Below are positions 9,842-19,274 of a stretch of 64,000 nucleotides of DNA, piece by piece. Position 1 is the first letter of the stretch, and each line of letters begins with the position of its first letter. The stretch lies in contig CP048620.1 in the NCBI GenBank assembly GCA_015698305.1, forward strand, positions 1,018,557-1,082,556, given 5' to 3'. The notes beneath the pieces are model-generated. The model saw only the letters and a program-made list of their open reading frames with translations, made no database searches and was not told the DNA's origin. A program made the translations under genes and the position numbers. The stretch is from Candidatus Nitrohelix vancouverensis. Its GTDB lineage: Bacteria; Nitrospinota; Nitrospinia; Nitrospinales; VA-1.

Positions 9842-10636
9842 CTATTGATCTTGTATTTTCGTCTTTCTTTCTTTTGGCACAATGAATGATTTTGGCGGGT
9901 AAAAGCCCTTGCTCACCGTGGTGTTGGGATAAACCCAGGAGCGGCGACCCAATAGCGTTCCGGGGCAGAGGGTGACGTTGCAACCGAGTTCGGCATGATC
10001 GCCAAGCAGGGAGCCGAGTTTCTCAACCTGGGTTTGGATCTTATGGTTGCCGCTTTCAAATTCTATAGGATGAATGAAGCCTCCCAGCTTTTCTTCGGCA
10101 GTTCTAAATTGCAGATTGGCGAGACGCGATCCGGCCCCCATATTGACGTGCGAGCCAAGAATGCTGTCGCCGATATAATTGAAGTGACCGGCTTCGCTGT
10201 GGTTCATGATGATTGAATTTTTTAATTCGGTGGCGTGTCCGATCACGCAGTGCTCGCCGATGAGCGCATTGCCTCGAATGTATGCGCCCTGGCGCACGGA
10301 GGTGTGGGCGCCGATCACCGCAGGGCCTTTAATGATGGCGGTGGGTTCCAGCAGAACCCCGGCGTCGAGCCAGACCCGGGCCGATTCGAAAAATACAGGC
10401 CGATCCAGTTCGACCCAGCCTTGCACAAAGACACCGTTGGAAGAAGCGTCGATGCCTTGCCACTGTGCGACGGCGTCTTTTTTTTTGTCTGTCAGAATGC
10501 GGTTCAGAATGCTTTCCAACTGCGGCAAAACTTCCCAGCTGTATTTAAAATCTTGCAGGTGCGGAGCGTATTTAAAAGACGCGGGGTCTTCAAAAAATGC
10601 GCCGCTGAACAGGCTGAAGTCTTTAGTTTTTGGCAT
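9842..10636 (-). CDS. Left-handed beta-helix (hexapeptide-repeat) transferase-like protein, GlmU C-domain-like
   Basis: The 264 residues are dominated by imperfect hexapeptide repeats starting with I/V/L (TAIIKGPAVIGAHTSVRQGA, then YIRGNALIGEHCVIG) of the kind that form a left-handed beta helix. The arrangement, with an N-terminal ~100-residue lead-in (LEDPASFKYAPHLQDFKY), resembles the C-terminal half of sugar-phosphate nucleotidylyltransferases such as GlmU. No nucleotidyl-transferase N-domain (GxGTRM motif) is present. It may therefore be an acyltransferase or a regulatory relative; the substrate cannot be told. Confidence 0.7.
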   Translation of the reverse strand: MPKTKDFSLFSGAFFEDPASFKYAPHLQDFKYSWEVLPQLESILNRILTDKKKDAVAQWQGIDASSNGVFVQGWVELDRPVFFESARVWLDAGVLLEPTAIIKGPAVIGAHTSVRQGAYIRGNALIGEHCVIGHATELKNSIIMNHSEAGHFNYIGDSILGSHVNMGAGSRLANLQFRTAEEKLGGFIHPIEFESGNHKIQTQVEKLGSLLGDHAELGCNVTLCPGTLLGRRSWVYPNTTVSKGFYPPKSFIVPKERKTKIQDQ

Positions 10637-11017
10637 CTTGTCGTGCTTTCCGGGTCATTTTTTTCTTTGCGTCTAAATGGGAAATTCAGTTCTGGCGTTT
10701 TCTGGAGACGAAAGTGAAATTATATGTTTGGACGTCATCCGCGTCAACCTTGGGTTCAAAGAGTTGATTTCATAGCATAACAATAGTTGCAATTTTATTC
10801 ATTTTTCATGAACATAGAAGGATAGCGGATATTGGAGTTGGGATGAGGCGCGACTTGTGGTTGTTTTGATTCGGCCTTGCGCTAGAGAGAAGCCTGATCT
10901 GAAAGTGAAATTTATATTCGGTTCTCTCTCATTGCAAGTTTTTGCTAGAGTCGTCTGTTGCGAAAAAATGGATGACGTTTTTATTGTTAACTCATTTTTC
11001 TATGGTCTCTAAAAAAT
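10637..11017. other. Intergenic region between divergent genes
   Basis: These 381 bases separate the leftward beta-helix gene from the rightward response-regulator gene and must hold both promoters. I could not pick out a convincing promoter pair on either strand, and there is no hairpin terminator, RNA gene or ORF with a ribosome site. Confidence 0.55.
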
Positions 11018-12055
11018 ATGATTTCTGAAGATGAAATTCTGAACGCTAGGCTTTTAATCGTAGACGACGAGCCGAACAATGTCTTCCTTCTTGAGCAGGG
11101 CCTGAGTAAGGGCGGTTTTAAAAATTTGAGATCCACAACCGACCCTCGGGAGGCGCTTGAAATCTACCCTGAGTTCAAACCGCATTTGGTTCTGCTGGAT
11201 TTGAAGATGCCGCATATGGACGGTTTTCAGGTCATGGAAAAAATCAAGGAAATTGAGGAGAACGGTTATGTCTCGGTCCTTGTATTGACGGCCTTTATTG
11301 ACCGCGCAACCCGCCTCAAATCGCTACAGCATGGCGCGCGTGATTTTCTGACGAAACCGATTGATTTGATGGAGACAATTTGCCGCGTTCGCAATTTGGT
11401 GGAAGTGCGGCTGTTGAATGAAAGTCTGGAAAGCAAGGTGCGCGAGCGCACCGAAGAATTGAACGCGACTCGCATCGAGATCATTCGCAAGCTGGGGCGC
11501 GCGGCGGAATACCGCGATAATGAAACCGGCATGCACGTGGTGCGCATGAGTCATTTTTCCGCCTCACTGGCGAAGCACATGGGTTTCGACGAAGCGCATT
11601 GTGAATTGATCCTGAACGCCAGCCCCATGCACGATATTGGCAAGATCGGTATCCCGGACGGGATTCTCCTGCATCCTGGCAAGCTGGAGAGCGAGAAGTG
11701 GGAAAAAATGAAGACGCATACCGAAATCGGCGGCTTGATACTCGATGGCAGTCAGCATGAGTTGCTTCAACTGGCGCAAAAGATCGCCTTGTCTCATCAT
11801 GAAAAATGGGATGGATCCGGCTACCCCGAAGGCTTGAAGGGGGAGGACATTCCCATTGAAGTGCGTATTATTTCCATCTGCGATGTTTTTGACGCTCTGA
11901 CTTCGGAGCGGCCCTATAAAAAAGCCTGGCCGGTGGAAGAGGCTCTGGATTTCATTAAAGGGCAAAGAGAACTTCACTTTGACCCCGAAGTGGTGGATCG
12001 TTTCCTGGAAGTGATGCCGGAAATTTTGGAGATAAAGGATAAGTTTCGCGATTGA
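11018..12055 (+). CDS. Response regulator with HD-GYP domain (predicted c-di-GMP phosphodiesterase)
   Basis: A receiver domain fills the first ~125 residues, with the phospho-acceptor Asp61 in LVLLDLKMP and the Lys of FLTKPI. A helical linker (LESKVRERTEELNATRIEII) joins it to an HD-GYP domain with intact metal-binding His205-Asp206 (HDIGKIGIPDG) and the HHEKWDGSGYP signature. Such RpfG-like proteins hydrolyse cyclic di-GMP on phosphorylation. No histidine kinase is adjacent. A stand-alone receiver follows 86 bases downstream on the same strand. It is closely similar to the protein at the right window edge, evidently a paralogue. Confidence 0.92.
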   Translation: MISEDEILNARLLIVDDEPNNVFLLEQGLSKGGFKNLRSTTDPREALEIYPEFKPHLVLLDLKMPHMDGFQVMEKIKEIEENGYVSVLVLTAFIDRATRLKSLQHGARDFLTKPIDLMETICRVRNLVEVRLLNESLESKVRERTEELNATRIEIIRKLGRAAEYRDNETGMHVVRMSHFSASLAKHMGFDEAHCELILNASPMHDIGKIGIPDGILLHPGKLESEKWEKMKTHTEIGGLILDGSQHELLQLAQKIALSHHEKWDGSGYPEGLKGEDIPIEVRIISICDVFDALTSERPYKKAWPVEEALDFIKGQRELHFDPEVVDRFLEVMPEILEIKDKFRD

Positions 12056-12141
12056 CCGGCGGGTCAATTCCCCGCTGAAAACTGTTGTCTGGCACGTTTC
12101 ACTCATCTCTTATCGACCTTGCTCAGCGGATCAGGTAAAAA

Positions 12142-12513
12142 ATGAAGCCGAAGGTTTTGTATGTTGAAGATAATAAGGCCAACCTGGATTTGGTCAAGGC
12201 GATCTTCCGCCGTCGCCCGGAGCTGGAGCTTATTTCGGCGACCGACGCCACCGTGGGAATCGAAATGGCTCAAGACCAGCTTCCAAGCCTGATTCTGATG
12301 GACATTAATTTACCGGGCATGAACGGCATGGACGCGTTCCAGCGCCTGCGGGAAATTCAGGAAACGCAGGACATCCCCGTCATTGCGCTCAGCGCCAATG
12401 CCATGCGTTCGGACATTCAGGCCTGCCTGGACATGGGCTTCGCCGCCTATATCACCAAGCCCATCCAAATCAAAGAGTTTCTTGATAAATTGGACTCCAT
12501 CCTCAAGCCATAA
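12142..12513 (+). CDS. Single-domain response regulator (CheY/DivK-like)
   Basis: This 123-residue protein is a bare receiver: acidic pair in YVEDNKAN, phospho-acceptor Asp54 in LILMDINLPGMNG, a conserved Ala/Ser switch residue in IALSANA and Lys106 in ITKPI. The motif set resembles DivK-type or hybrid-kinase receivers. With no output domain it should act by protein contact, possibly in a phosphorelay with the HD-GYP regulator immediately upstream. Confidence 0.9.
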   Translation: MKPKVLYVEDNKANLDLVKAIFRRRPELELISATDATVGIEMAQDQLPSLILMDINLPGMNGMDAFQRLREIQETQDIPVIALSANAMRSDIQACLDMGFAAYITKPIQIKEFLDKLDSILKP

Positions 12514-12627
12514 AGTCTGGCATTGGTTTTTCCAAATGTGAACAAATCGCTTTGTGGAAAACTGAAAATATGCTAGAGTGACCGCCTTTCCAACTTAAAT
12601 TTTCTTTTTTGCCCCAAACTCTGGCGA

Positions 12628-13878
12628 ATGAACCCACAGGACAATCCCGATCATCGCATTGTCATTACTGGCATTGGACTCACCGCGCCCAATGGCAATA
12701 ATCTGACTGAGTTCCGCAGAAGTCTGCTGAACGGCGTTTCTGGCGTACAGAAGTTTGAGACGCGCTATATTGGCGAAACCCTCGCGGGCGTTTGCCATTT
12801 TGACGAGTTGAAGTATCAAAAGAAGAAGGAAGTTCGGCGTGGGACGCGCGCCGGTTCGGTCGCGATCTATTGTTCGCGCGAGGCGGTGAATGATTCGGGC
12901 CTGGACTGGGAAGCTGTGGACCGGTCGCGGGTGGGGGTGTATCTCGGCGTGACCGAGCATGGCAACGTAGAGACCGAAAACGAAGTTTATAATCTCAGTC
13001 AGTTCAATCACGACGTCAAATTCTGGTCGCATCACCATAACCCGCGTACGGTGGCAAACAATCCGGCGGGTGAGGTGACTTTGAACATGGGCATCACCGG
13101 GCCGCATTACACCATCGGCGCGGCTTGCGCGGCGGGCAACATGGGCATCATTCAGGGCGTTCAGATGTTGCGCCTGCGCGAAGTGGATATGGCGCTGGCG
13201 GGCGGCGTCTCGGAAAGCATTCATACCTTCGGGATTTTTGCCAGCTTCAAGAGCGAAGGCGCCCTGGCTTCGCATGAGGACCCGACCAAGGCCTGTCGTC
13301 CGTTCGATACAAAGCGCAACGGCATCGTCTGTTCGGAGGGCGGTTGCATCCATGTGTTGGAGCGTTTGTCGGACGCGAAGAAACGCGGCGCGAAGATTTA
13401 TGGAGAAATCGCGGGCTACGCCATCAATTCAGACGCGACGGATTTCATCCTGCCCGAACCTGCAAGGCAGGCGCAATGCATTCGCCAGGCTTTGAAGCAG
13501 GGAGGATTGAAGCCGGAGGACATCAATATATTGAACGCGCACGCCACCGCCACGCATCTGGGAGACATTCAGGAAGCGACGGCCTTGCGCGAGGTTTTTG
13601 GCGATCTGGACACGGTTTCTATCAATAACACAAAAAGTTTCATCGGGCATACGATGGGAGCGGCGGGGGCTTTGGAATTGACCGGCAACATTCCGTCCTT
13701 CGACGACGGCTATGTGCATCCGACGATCAATCTCGACGAGATGGATCCGAAATGCCATCTCAAACAGGTGGTCGCCAACACGCCAAAGAAAATAGAAACG
13801 CCCGAATACATTATGAATAATTCGTTTGGAATGTTTGGCATCAATTCGGTTTTGATAGTCAAGAGATACCAAGATTAA
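12628..13878 (+). CDS. Beta-ketoacyl-ACP synthase, FabF-like (KS)
   Basis: The enzyme condenses an acyl thioester with malonyl-ACP. The thiolase-fold catalytic triad is intact: Cys167 in IGAACAAGNMG, His305 in NAHATATHLGD and His341 in FIGHTMGAAGALE. Length (416) matches FabF. The end of the fold differs from housekeeping FabF: the usual glycine-rich GFGGTN segment reads SFGMFGINS. This divergence, and its place before a dedicated ACP and two desaturase-like enzymes, indicate a specialised rather than a general synthase. It opens a seven-gene operon; the ACP start lies 62 bases after its stop. Confidence 0.93.
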   Translation: MNPQDNPDHRIVITGIGLTAPNGNNLTEFRRSLLNGVSGVQKFETRYIGETLAGVCHFDELKYQKKKEVRRGTRAGSVAIYCSREAVNDSGLDWEAVDRSRVGVYLGVTEHGNVETENEVYNLSQFNHDVKFWSHHHNPRTVANNPAGEVTLNMGITGPHYTIGAACAAGNMGIIQGVQMLRLREVDMALAGGVSESIHTFGIFASFKSEGALASHEDPTKACRPFDTKRNGIVCSEGGCIHVLERLSDAKKRGAKIYGEIAGYAINSDATDFILPEPARQAQCIRQALKQGGLKPEDINILNAHATATHLGDIQEATALREVFGDLDTVSINNTKSFIGHTMGAAGALELTGNIPSFDDGYVHPTINLDEMDPKCHLKQVVANTPKKIETPEYIMNNSFGMFGINSVLIVKRYQD

Positions 13879-13940
13879 AGTTGAAATTGGTTGTTGTTTC
13901 ACCTAAAATCAAAAGAATCATCCAATTTGGAGGGGACTTG

Positions 13941-14204
13941 ATGACAAAGGAAGAAGTAAGACAGGCGATTATGGATATTCTTTCCGAAATCGCTCCAGAT
14001 GAGGACATCAATTCGATCAATGATGACGGAAAATTGCGGGACCAGATTGATCTGGATTCCATGGATTTTCTGGATATCGTGATGGAATTAAGAAAACGTT
14101 TTAATATTGAAGTGCCGGAAAAGGATTATGAGTTTCTGGCGACAATGTCAAGTTGTGTGAACTACCTTCAACCTTTGCTGGGCAAACGTCAACTCGCCAG
14201 CTAA
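13941..14204 (+). CDS. Dedicated acyl carrier protein
   Basis: The true start is the ATG at 13941, preceded by GGAGGGGAC; an in-frame TTG at 13881 is less likely. The 87-residue acidic protein has the 4'-phosphopantetheine attachment site Ser40 in DLDSMDFLDI, followed by the recognition helix. It carries acyl intermediates between the ketosynthase upstream and the tailoring enzymes downstream. The DSM site with Asp-Phe after it deviates from the DSLDxVE of housekeeping AcpP, as in secondary-metabolism or specialised-lipid carriers. Confidence 0.92.
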   Translation: MTKEEVRQAIMDILSEIAPDEDINSINDDGKLRDQIDLDSMDFLDIVMELRKRFNIEVPEKDYEFLATMSSCVNYLQPLLGKRQLAS

Positions 14205-14252
14205 GGTTCGCGCCCGCCTCTTAGAAGAACCCCTGAATAGAGAAAACGTGAA

Positions 14253-14290
14253 CCGCCTTGGAGGCTTCCTCCTTGGCGGCATTGTTTTTT
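14253..14290 (+). terminator. Terminator/attenuator-like hairpin between ACP and the first desaturase gene
   Basis: CCGCC-TT-GGAGG (14253-14264) pairs with CCTCC-TT-GGCGG (14268-14279) with a symmetrical TT/TT internal loop, and is followed by ATTG and seven T. A second perfect hairpin, AGCGGGT/ACCCGCT (14294-14310), lies directly before the next gene. They could terminate or reduce transcription so that the KS and ACP are made in excess. Confidence 0.6.
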
Positions 14291-14329
14291 TATAGCGGGT
14301 TTTACCCGCTCAACGGGTTTCCCTGATCC

Positions 14330-15715
14330 ATGAAATACGATTCGATAATCATTGGAGCCGGTTTGTCTGGCCTTGCGGCGGGCATCCGCATGGCGCTTTT
14401 CGACAAAAAAGTGGTGATTGTCGAAAAGCACACCGTGCCCGGCGGCCTCAATTCCTTTTACGCGCGCAAACACCGCACTTTTGACGTGGGCCTCCACGCC
14501 ATGACCAATTATTCCCCACCCGGCGACCGCCGCTCTCCTTTAGGAAAATTACTCAAACAACTACGCTTTCGACACGAGGAGTTCCGTCTGCGTCAGCAGG
14601 AGATGTCGGAGATCCGTTTTCCCGGCAAGTCCTTGCGCTTCAGCAATGACTTCGAATTTTTCAAACAGGAGATCGCCGAGCAATTCCCGGAGCAGATGGA
14701 TGGCTTCCAGAAATTATTGCAGATCATACAATCCTACGACGAAGTTTCCCTCAATTCCGACGACGGCCCTTCCGCCAAAGAAGTGATGGGGCGTTTCCTG
14801 AGCGATCCCTTGTTGATAGACATGTTGTTCTGTCCGTTGGCTTATTACGGGAGCGCGCGCGAACATGATATGGATTTTTACCAGTTCGTCATCATGTTCA
14901 AGAGCATCTTCATGGAAGGTTTCTCCAAGCCCGAAGGCGGAATGCATTATATTTTGCAATTGATGGTGGACAAGTACCAGCGCCTCGGCGGCGAGATGAT
15001 AATGGGCGACGGCGTGAAATCCATCCCGGTACGCAACGGCGTTGCGGGGACGGTCGAACTTGAAAGCGGTCGCGAGTTGCAGGCGGACGCGATCCTGTCC
15101 TCCGCCGGTTATATCGAAACCCTCAAACTGTGCGCCCCGGAGCTGGATATCGCGCAACAAACGACTCCCGGACAGATGACCTTCATGGAATCCATCTTTG
15201 TTCTGGACCGTAACCCGAAGAGCCTGGGCTATGATCGGAGCATCGTGTTTTACAATCTGACCGAACGATTTCGTTACCAGACTCCCGATCAGGCGATTGA
15301 CGTGGACAGCGGTGTTCTTTGTTGCCCTAATCATTTTCAGTATGAAACGCCTTTGTCAGAAGGTATCCTACGTCTCACCAATCAGGCCAACTACGATTAC
15401 TGGAACGGCTTGATTCGAAAGGACTATATCGCCGCAAAAAAAGAATGTAGAGCGAAGGCATTGGAGCGATTGGCAAAATTTTTCCCAGAATTTAGCGAAA
15501 CTGTGGTATTTTTGGACACATTTACGCCCAAAACGATCCATAAATACACGGGTCACCTCAACGGAGCGGTGTACGGCGCCCCTGAAAAGTTGAAAAACGG
15601 CGAGACGCCGATTCAAAATCTATTTATTTGTGGCACAGACCAGGGGTTTTTGGGTATCATTGGAGCAACATTAAGCGGTATTTCAATGGCCAATCTGCAT
15701 CTGTTGAAACCTTGA
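14330..15715 (+). CDS. CrtI/phytoene-desaturase-like FAD oxidoreductase 1
   Basis: The 461-residue protein has the N-terminal dinucleotide-binding motif IIIGAGLSGLAAGIRMA, an acidic residue ending beta-2 (VVIVEKH), the GG doublet (PGGLNSF) and the CrtI-type C-terminal FAD motif ICGTDQGFLGIIGATLSG. The family includes carotenoid desaturases and isomerases and all-trans-retinol saturases, which remove or add hydrogen across polyene chains. With fatty-acid-cycle enzymes on both sides the substrate is probably an ACP-bound or free acyl chain. No carotenoid-making genes such as crtB or crtE are in the window. Confidence 0.88.
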   Translation: MKYDSIIIGAGLSGLAAGIRMALFDKKVVIVEKHTVPGGLNSFYARKHRTFDVGLHAMTNYSPPGDRRSPLGKLLKQLRFRHEEFRLRQQEMSEIRFPGKSLRFSNDFEFFKQEIAEQFPEQMDGFQKLLQIIQSYDEVSLNSDDGPSAKEVMGRFLSDPLLIDMLFCPLAYYGSAREHDMDFYQFVIMFKSIFMEGFSKPEGGMHYILQLMVDKYQRLGGEMIMGDGVKSIPVRNGVAGTVELESGRELQADAILSSAGYIETLKLCAPELDIAQQTTPGQMTFMESIFVLDRNPKSLGYDRSIVFYNLTERFRYQTPDQAIDVDSGVLCCPNHFQYETPLSEGILRLTNQANYDYWNGLIRKDYIAAKKECRAKALERLAKFFPEFSETVVFLDTFTPKTIHKYTGHLNGAVYGAPEKLKNGETPIQNLFICGTDQGFLGIIGATLSGISMANLHLLKP

Positions 15716-15766
15716 TACGGATTGGCATTTTACTGAATAGTTTCATTCTCAAACCAGCGAGATACT

Positions 15767-17212
15767 ATGTCCCGAGACTGGCTTAAAGGAGCAAAAACCA
15801 AATACGACACCGTCATCATCGGCAGTGGTCTGGGCGGTATGACGGCGGCGAATGTTTTGGCTAAACTGGGCCATAATGTTCTACTGGCGGAGCATCATTA
15901 CAATCTGGGCGGAATGGCGACCTGGTTCAAGCGTAAAGGCGGCCATGTGCTGGATATCTCTTTGCACGGCTTCCCCATTGGCATGATAAAGACCTTCCGC
16001 AAATACTGGACCCATGATATGGCGGGTAAGGTCATCCAGCTCAAGAACATACGTTTCGACAATCCGCAGTTTGAGGTGAACACCACCTTCGACCGCGTCG
16101 ATTTCACCCGCCTGCTTTGCGACCGTTTCGGGATCATGCGAGACACCATCGAAGAGTTCTTCGTGACCGTCCGCAATATGAATTTTTATGATGAAATCGT
16201 CATGTCCACGCGCGACCTGTTCGAGAAGTTTTTTCCGGGTCGAAAAGACGTCTGGCGTTTTCTCATGGAACCGATCACTTACGCCAACGGTTCGACGCTG
16301 GACGACCCGGCTCTGACTTACGGCATCGTGTTTTCGAACTTCATGAGCAAGGGCGTCTACACCTTTCAGGGCGGCACCGACGATCTCATCAAACAGATGA
16401 AGAAGGAAATGCTGAGCAACGGCGTGGACATTCGCACCCATTGCATGGTCGAAAAAGTGTATGTGGAAAATAAAACGGTGCGCGGCGTTCGTATCAACGG
16501 CCAGGACATTGCCTGCGACACGGTGCTTTCAAATTCCAATATCATGACGACCGTACAAAAGCTTGTGGGAGAAGAGCATTTCGAGCCGGAATTTGTGAAG
16601 AAAACCCGCGAGGTTCGCTTGAACACTTCCAGTTGCCAGGTGTATATCGGCGTCAAAAAAGGCGAAAAAGTCGATTACGACGGCGATCTGCTTTTCTCAT
16701 CCGTCGCCGACCAATACGATACCGGGAAAATTCTCGATAAAGACGTGACGAGCCGGACCTTTTCTTTTTACCACCCCTTCATACGACCGGGGCAAAATCG
16801 CTATTCCATCGTTTCCTCCACCAACGCGCGTTACGAAGACTGGGCGAACCTCAGTGAAGCGGACTACGAACGCGATAAGACATCGTTGATCGAGACGACG
16901 CTGGACGCTCTGGAAAAATACGTGCCCAATATCAGAAAAATTTCCGATCATCTGGAAGCCTCGACTCCGGCGACATTCAAGCGATACACATTGCACCCTC
17001 AGGGAACTTCCTTCGGAACCAAGTTTGAAGGTTTGCAGATCAGCCGCGAATTGCCCGATCAAATCGCAGGTCTGTTCCATACCGGTTCCGTGGGCATCAT
17101 CATGTCCGGCTGGCTGGGCGCCGCGAATTACGGCGTCATCGTGTCCAACGAAGTGGACAAATTTCTACGCAATTTGAAAACGCATCCGCCGCTCGTCGCC
17201 GCATCCGTCTGA
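15767..17212 (+). CDS. CrtI/phytoene-desaturase-like FAD oxidoreductase 2
   Basis: A second, clearly diverged member of the same family (481 aa): [19 protein letters not shown] for FAD binding, [14 protein letters not shown] for the ribose and GG positions, and the C-terminal FAD-contacting segment [18 protein letters not shown]. It lies 51 bases after the first desaturase and 14 bases before the ketoreductase gene, so co-transcription is near certain. Two non-identical copies suggest sequential or heteromeric action on one acyl substrate. Confidence 0.88.
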   Translation: MSRDWLKGAKTKYDTVIIGSGLGGMTAANVLAKLGHNVLLAEHHYNLGGMATWFKRKGGHVLDISLHGFPIGMIKTFRKYWTHDMAGKVIQLKNIRFDNPQFEVNTTFDRVDFTRLLCDRFGIMRDTIEEFFVTVRNMNFYDEIVMSTRDLFEKFFPGRKDVWRFLMEPITYANGSTLDDPALTYGIVFSNFMSKGVYTFQGGTDDLIKQMKKEMLSNGVDIRTHCMVEKVYVENKTVRGVRINGQDIACDTVLSNSNIMTTVQKLVGEEHFEPEFVKKTREVRLNTSSCQVYIGVKKGEKVDYDGDLLFSSVADQYDTGKILDKDVTSRTFSFYHPFIRPGQNRYSIVSSTNARYEDWANLSEADYERDKTSLIETTLDALEKYVPNIRKISDHLEASTPATFKRYTLHPQGTSFGTKFEGLQISRELPDQIAGLFHTGSVGIIMSGWLGAANYGVIVSNEVDKFLRNLKTHPPLVAASV

Positions 17213-17226
17213 TTTCAACGACACTC

Positions 17227-17985
17227 ATGCCGGAAAGCCATCTTAGATTCGATTTTGAAGGTCAAACCGCGATCGTCACCGGGGGAACCCGGGGCATCGG
17301 TCGCGCCGTCGCCGAAGCCTTTCTGAATGCAGGCGGTCGAGTCGTCGCCGTTTACCGATCCAATACGGAAGAGGCCGACGCGTTCAGCAAAGCCAACCGT
17401 CGCTTTGGCGATAATCTTCAGATCCGGCAATGCGACGTTTCCAGTTCCGAAGAAACCGAAGCCTTCTACAAGTCCCTTGAAAATGACGACATCGTTTTCC
17501 AGACGCTGGTGCACTGCGCCGGAATTCGCGCCGATTCCATCGTCGGCCTGATGAAGGAAGAAGACTGGCGCAATGTTCTCGATGCCAACCTCACCGGCAC
17601 CTTTTATATGTGCAAGGGAGCGGTTCAGCGCCTGACGCGAAAACGTTATGGACGCCTGATCCTCATCACCTCGCCGGTCGGTCGCATCGGTTTCGCCGGG
17701 CAGTCCAATTACGCCGCGACCAAGGCCGGACAGGTTGCGTTCATGCAGTCCCTTTGCAAAGAAGTGGCGGGACGCAAGATCACCGTCAACTGCGTTTCTC
17801 CGGGATTCATCGACACCGATTTCATCGCTGATCTGCCGGACGAACAGAAAAAAGCCTATCTGGAAATGGTTCCCCTGAAACGTTTTGGCGATGCGAAAGA
17901 AGTGGCGTCCTGCGTTCTGTTTCTGGCGTCGGGAGACGCGTCCTATATCACCGGCTCCGTTCTGGAAGTGACCGGCGGCATTTAA
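17227..17985 (+). CDS. 3-oxoacyl-ACP reductase, FabG-like (KR)
   Basis: A classical short-chain dehydrogenase of 252 residues that should reduce 3-ketoacyl-ACP with NADPH. It has the cofactor loop TGGTRGIG (18-25), the catalytic Ser in LITSPVGRIG, and Tyr162-x3-Lys166 in NYAATKAGQ. The C-terminal SGDASYITGSVLEVTGG is the usual FabG ending. It sits between the second desaturase-like gene and the dehydratase gene, giving the reduction step of the operon's elongation cycle. Confidence 0.92.
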   Translation: MPESHLRFDFEGQTAIVTGGTRGIGRAVAEAFLNAGGRVVAVYRSNTEEADAFSKANRRFGDNLQIRQCDVSSSEETEAFYKSLENDDIVFQTLVHCAGIRADSIVGLMKEEDWRNVLDANLTGTFYMCKGAVQRLTRKRYGRLILITSPVGRIGFAGQSNYAATKAGQVAFMQSLCKEVAGRKITVNCVSPGFIDTDFIADLPDEQKKAYLEMVPLKRFGDAKEVASCVLFLASGDASYITGSVLEVTGGI

Positions 17986-18001
17986 GGTCGACTGCCCGCT
18001 C

Positions 18002-18427
18002 ATGGATTCCATACACGATCTCATCCCGCACCGCCCGCCCTTTTTATTCGTTGACGAAATTCTTTCTGTGGATGAGAACCGCATTCATGCGACGCGCCTG
18101 ATTTCCGAAGAGGAAGATTTTTTCAAGGGACATTTCCCCGGCAAGCCCATCATGCCCGGCGTTTTGATTTGCGAAGCGATTTTTCAGACCGGCGCCTTGT
18201 TGATGAGTCGCCGCTCGGACGCGCCCAAAGATCATGTTCCCGTCATCACCCGCATCAATAACGTAAAATTAAAACGCGCCGTACGGCCGGGGGATCGACT
18301 TGAAATGCAGGCGGAAGTGACCGAGCAAAGCGGCGCGGCCTGGTATATGAAAGGCAAGGCGAGCGTTGCGGGACAAACGATCCTGACCCTTGATTTTGCG
18401 GCGATGCTGGTGGAAGATGCGCAATGA
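18002..18427 (+). CDS. 3-hydroxyacyl-ACP dehydratase, FabZ-like (DH)
   Basis: The 141-residue hot-dog-fold enzyme removes water from 3-hydroxyacyl-ACP. His44 in GHFPGKPIMPGVL and Glu58 in CEAIFQTGAL are the FabZ catalytic pair, and IPHRPPFLFVDEI is the family's N-terminal signature. It begins 16 bases after fabG. It lacks a FabA-type isomerase signature (Asp in place of Glu), so isomerisation is not predicted. Confidence 0.93.
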   Translation: MDSIHDLIPHRPPFLFVDEILSVDENRIHATRLISEEEDFFKGHFPGKPIMPGVLICEAIFQTGALLMSRRSDAPKDHVPVITRINNVKLKRAVRPGDRLEMQAEVTEQSGAAWYMKGKASVAGQTILTLDFAAMLVEDAQ

Positions 18428-18458
18428 ATAGCGAATGGAACCGGAACACGGAGCGCTG

Positions 18459-19262
18459 ATGGATTTTCTCGAATTGCAGGGTAAAAATTTTCTCGTCGCT
18501 GGCGTCGCCAATAAAAAAAGCGTCGCTTACTTCATTGCCAAAACTCTGGAGCAGGCGGGCGCTCGCGTTTTCTATAGCGTGCGTTCGGAGGCCAGAAAAG
18601 AATCGCTGAAACGCCTGCTCGGAGACGCCCCGGTTTTTGTCTGCGATTTCGAGAAGGAGGGCGAAGTCGAACGCCTGCGCGCGCAAGTGGGAGAACAAGT
18701 CTCTGTTCTGCACGGCATTGTGCATTCCATCGCCTTTGCGAATTACTCGGAAGGCATGAAACCCTTCCACGAAACGATCAAAAAAGATTTTCTGCAATCC
18801 ATCGACATCACCTGCTATTCGCTGATCGCGCTGGCCAACGCCTTTCGCGATCTGCTCGATGAAAATGCTTCCGTGGTCGCTGTGTCCATTTCCACCACGC
18901 GCATGGCGGCGGAGAACTACGGTTTCATGGCTCCGGCGAAAGCCGCTTTGGACTCTTCGATCTGTTTTCTTGCGAAATCCTTCAGCGCCTTTTCCCAGGT
19001 GCGTTTCAATTCCGTCAACGCGGGATTGTTGAAGACCTCTGCATCGGCGGGAATTCCGGGTTATATCGACTCCTACCTGTACGCGGAAAAAGCCACCTTA
19101 CGCAAAAAGGCGCTGACGACTCAGGAAGTCGCCAACGCCGCAGTGTTTTTGCTCAGCGAACGCTCCAGCGGAATCAACGCGCAAGGCCTGACGCTGGACG
19201 CCGGGATGTCGATCAATTATTTTGACCAGGACATCGTGCGTAAATCCACGCGCCCGGAATAA
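18459..19262 (+). CDS. Enoyl-ACP reductase, FabI-like (ER)
   Basis: I place the start at 18459 because [20 protein letters not shown] aligns with the normal FabI N-terminus and GGAG precedes it; an in-frame ATG at 18435 would add eight residues. The protein (267 aa) has the atypical SDR catalytic pair of FabI, Tyr154-x6-Lys161 (YGFMAPAK), and the cofactor segment [15 protein letters not shown]. The position equivalent to the outer FabI tyrosine, ten residues upstream, appears to be Ile, which is unusual. It is the last gene of the operon and ends 13 bases from a convergent cytochrome gene. Confidence 0.88.
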   Translation: MDFLELQGKNFLVAGVANKKSVAYFIAKTLEQAGARVFYSVRSEARKESLKRLLGDAPVFVCDFEKEGEVERLRAQVGEQVSVLHGIVHSIAFANYSEGMKPFHETIKKDFLQSIDITCYSLIALANAFRDLLDENASVVAVSISTTRMAAENYGFMAPAKAALDSSICFLAKSFSAFSQVRFNSVNAGLLKTSASAGIPGYIDSYLYAEKATLRKKALTTQEVANAAVFLLSERSSGINAQGLTLDAGMSINYFDQDIVRKSTRPE

Positions 19263-19274
19263 AACAGACCGTCC

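Noticed and set aside
14330-17212. Carotenoid biosynthesis operon
   Set aside because: The two CrtI-like proteins stand among fatty-acid-cycle genes, and no phytoene synthase, GGPP synthase or cyclase gene is present in the window.
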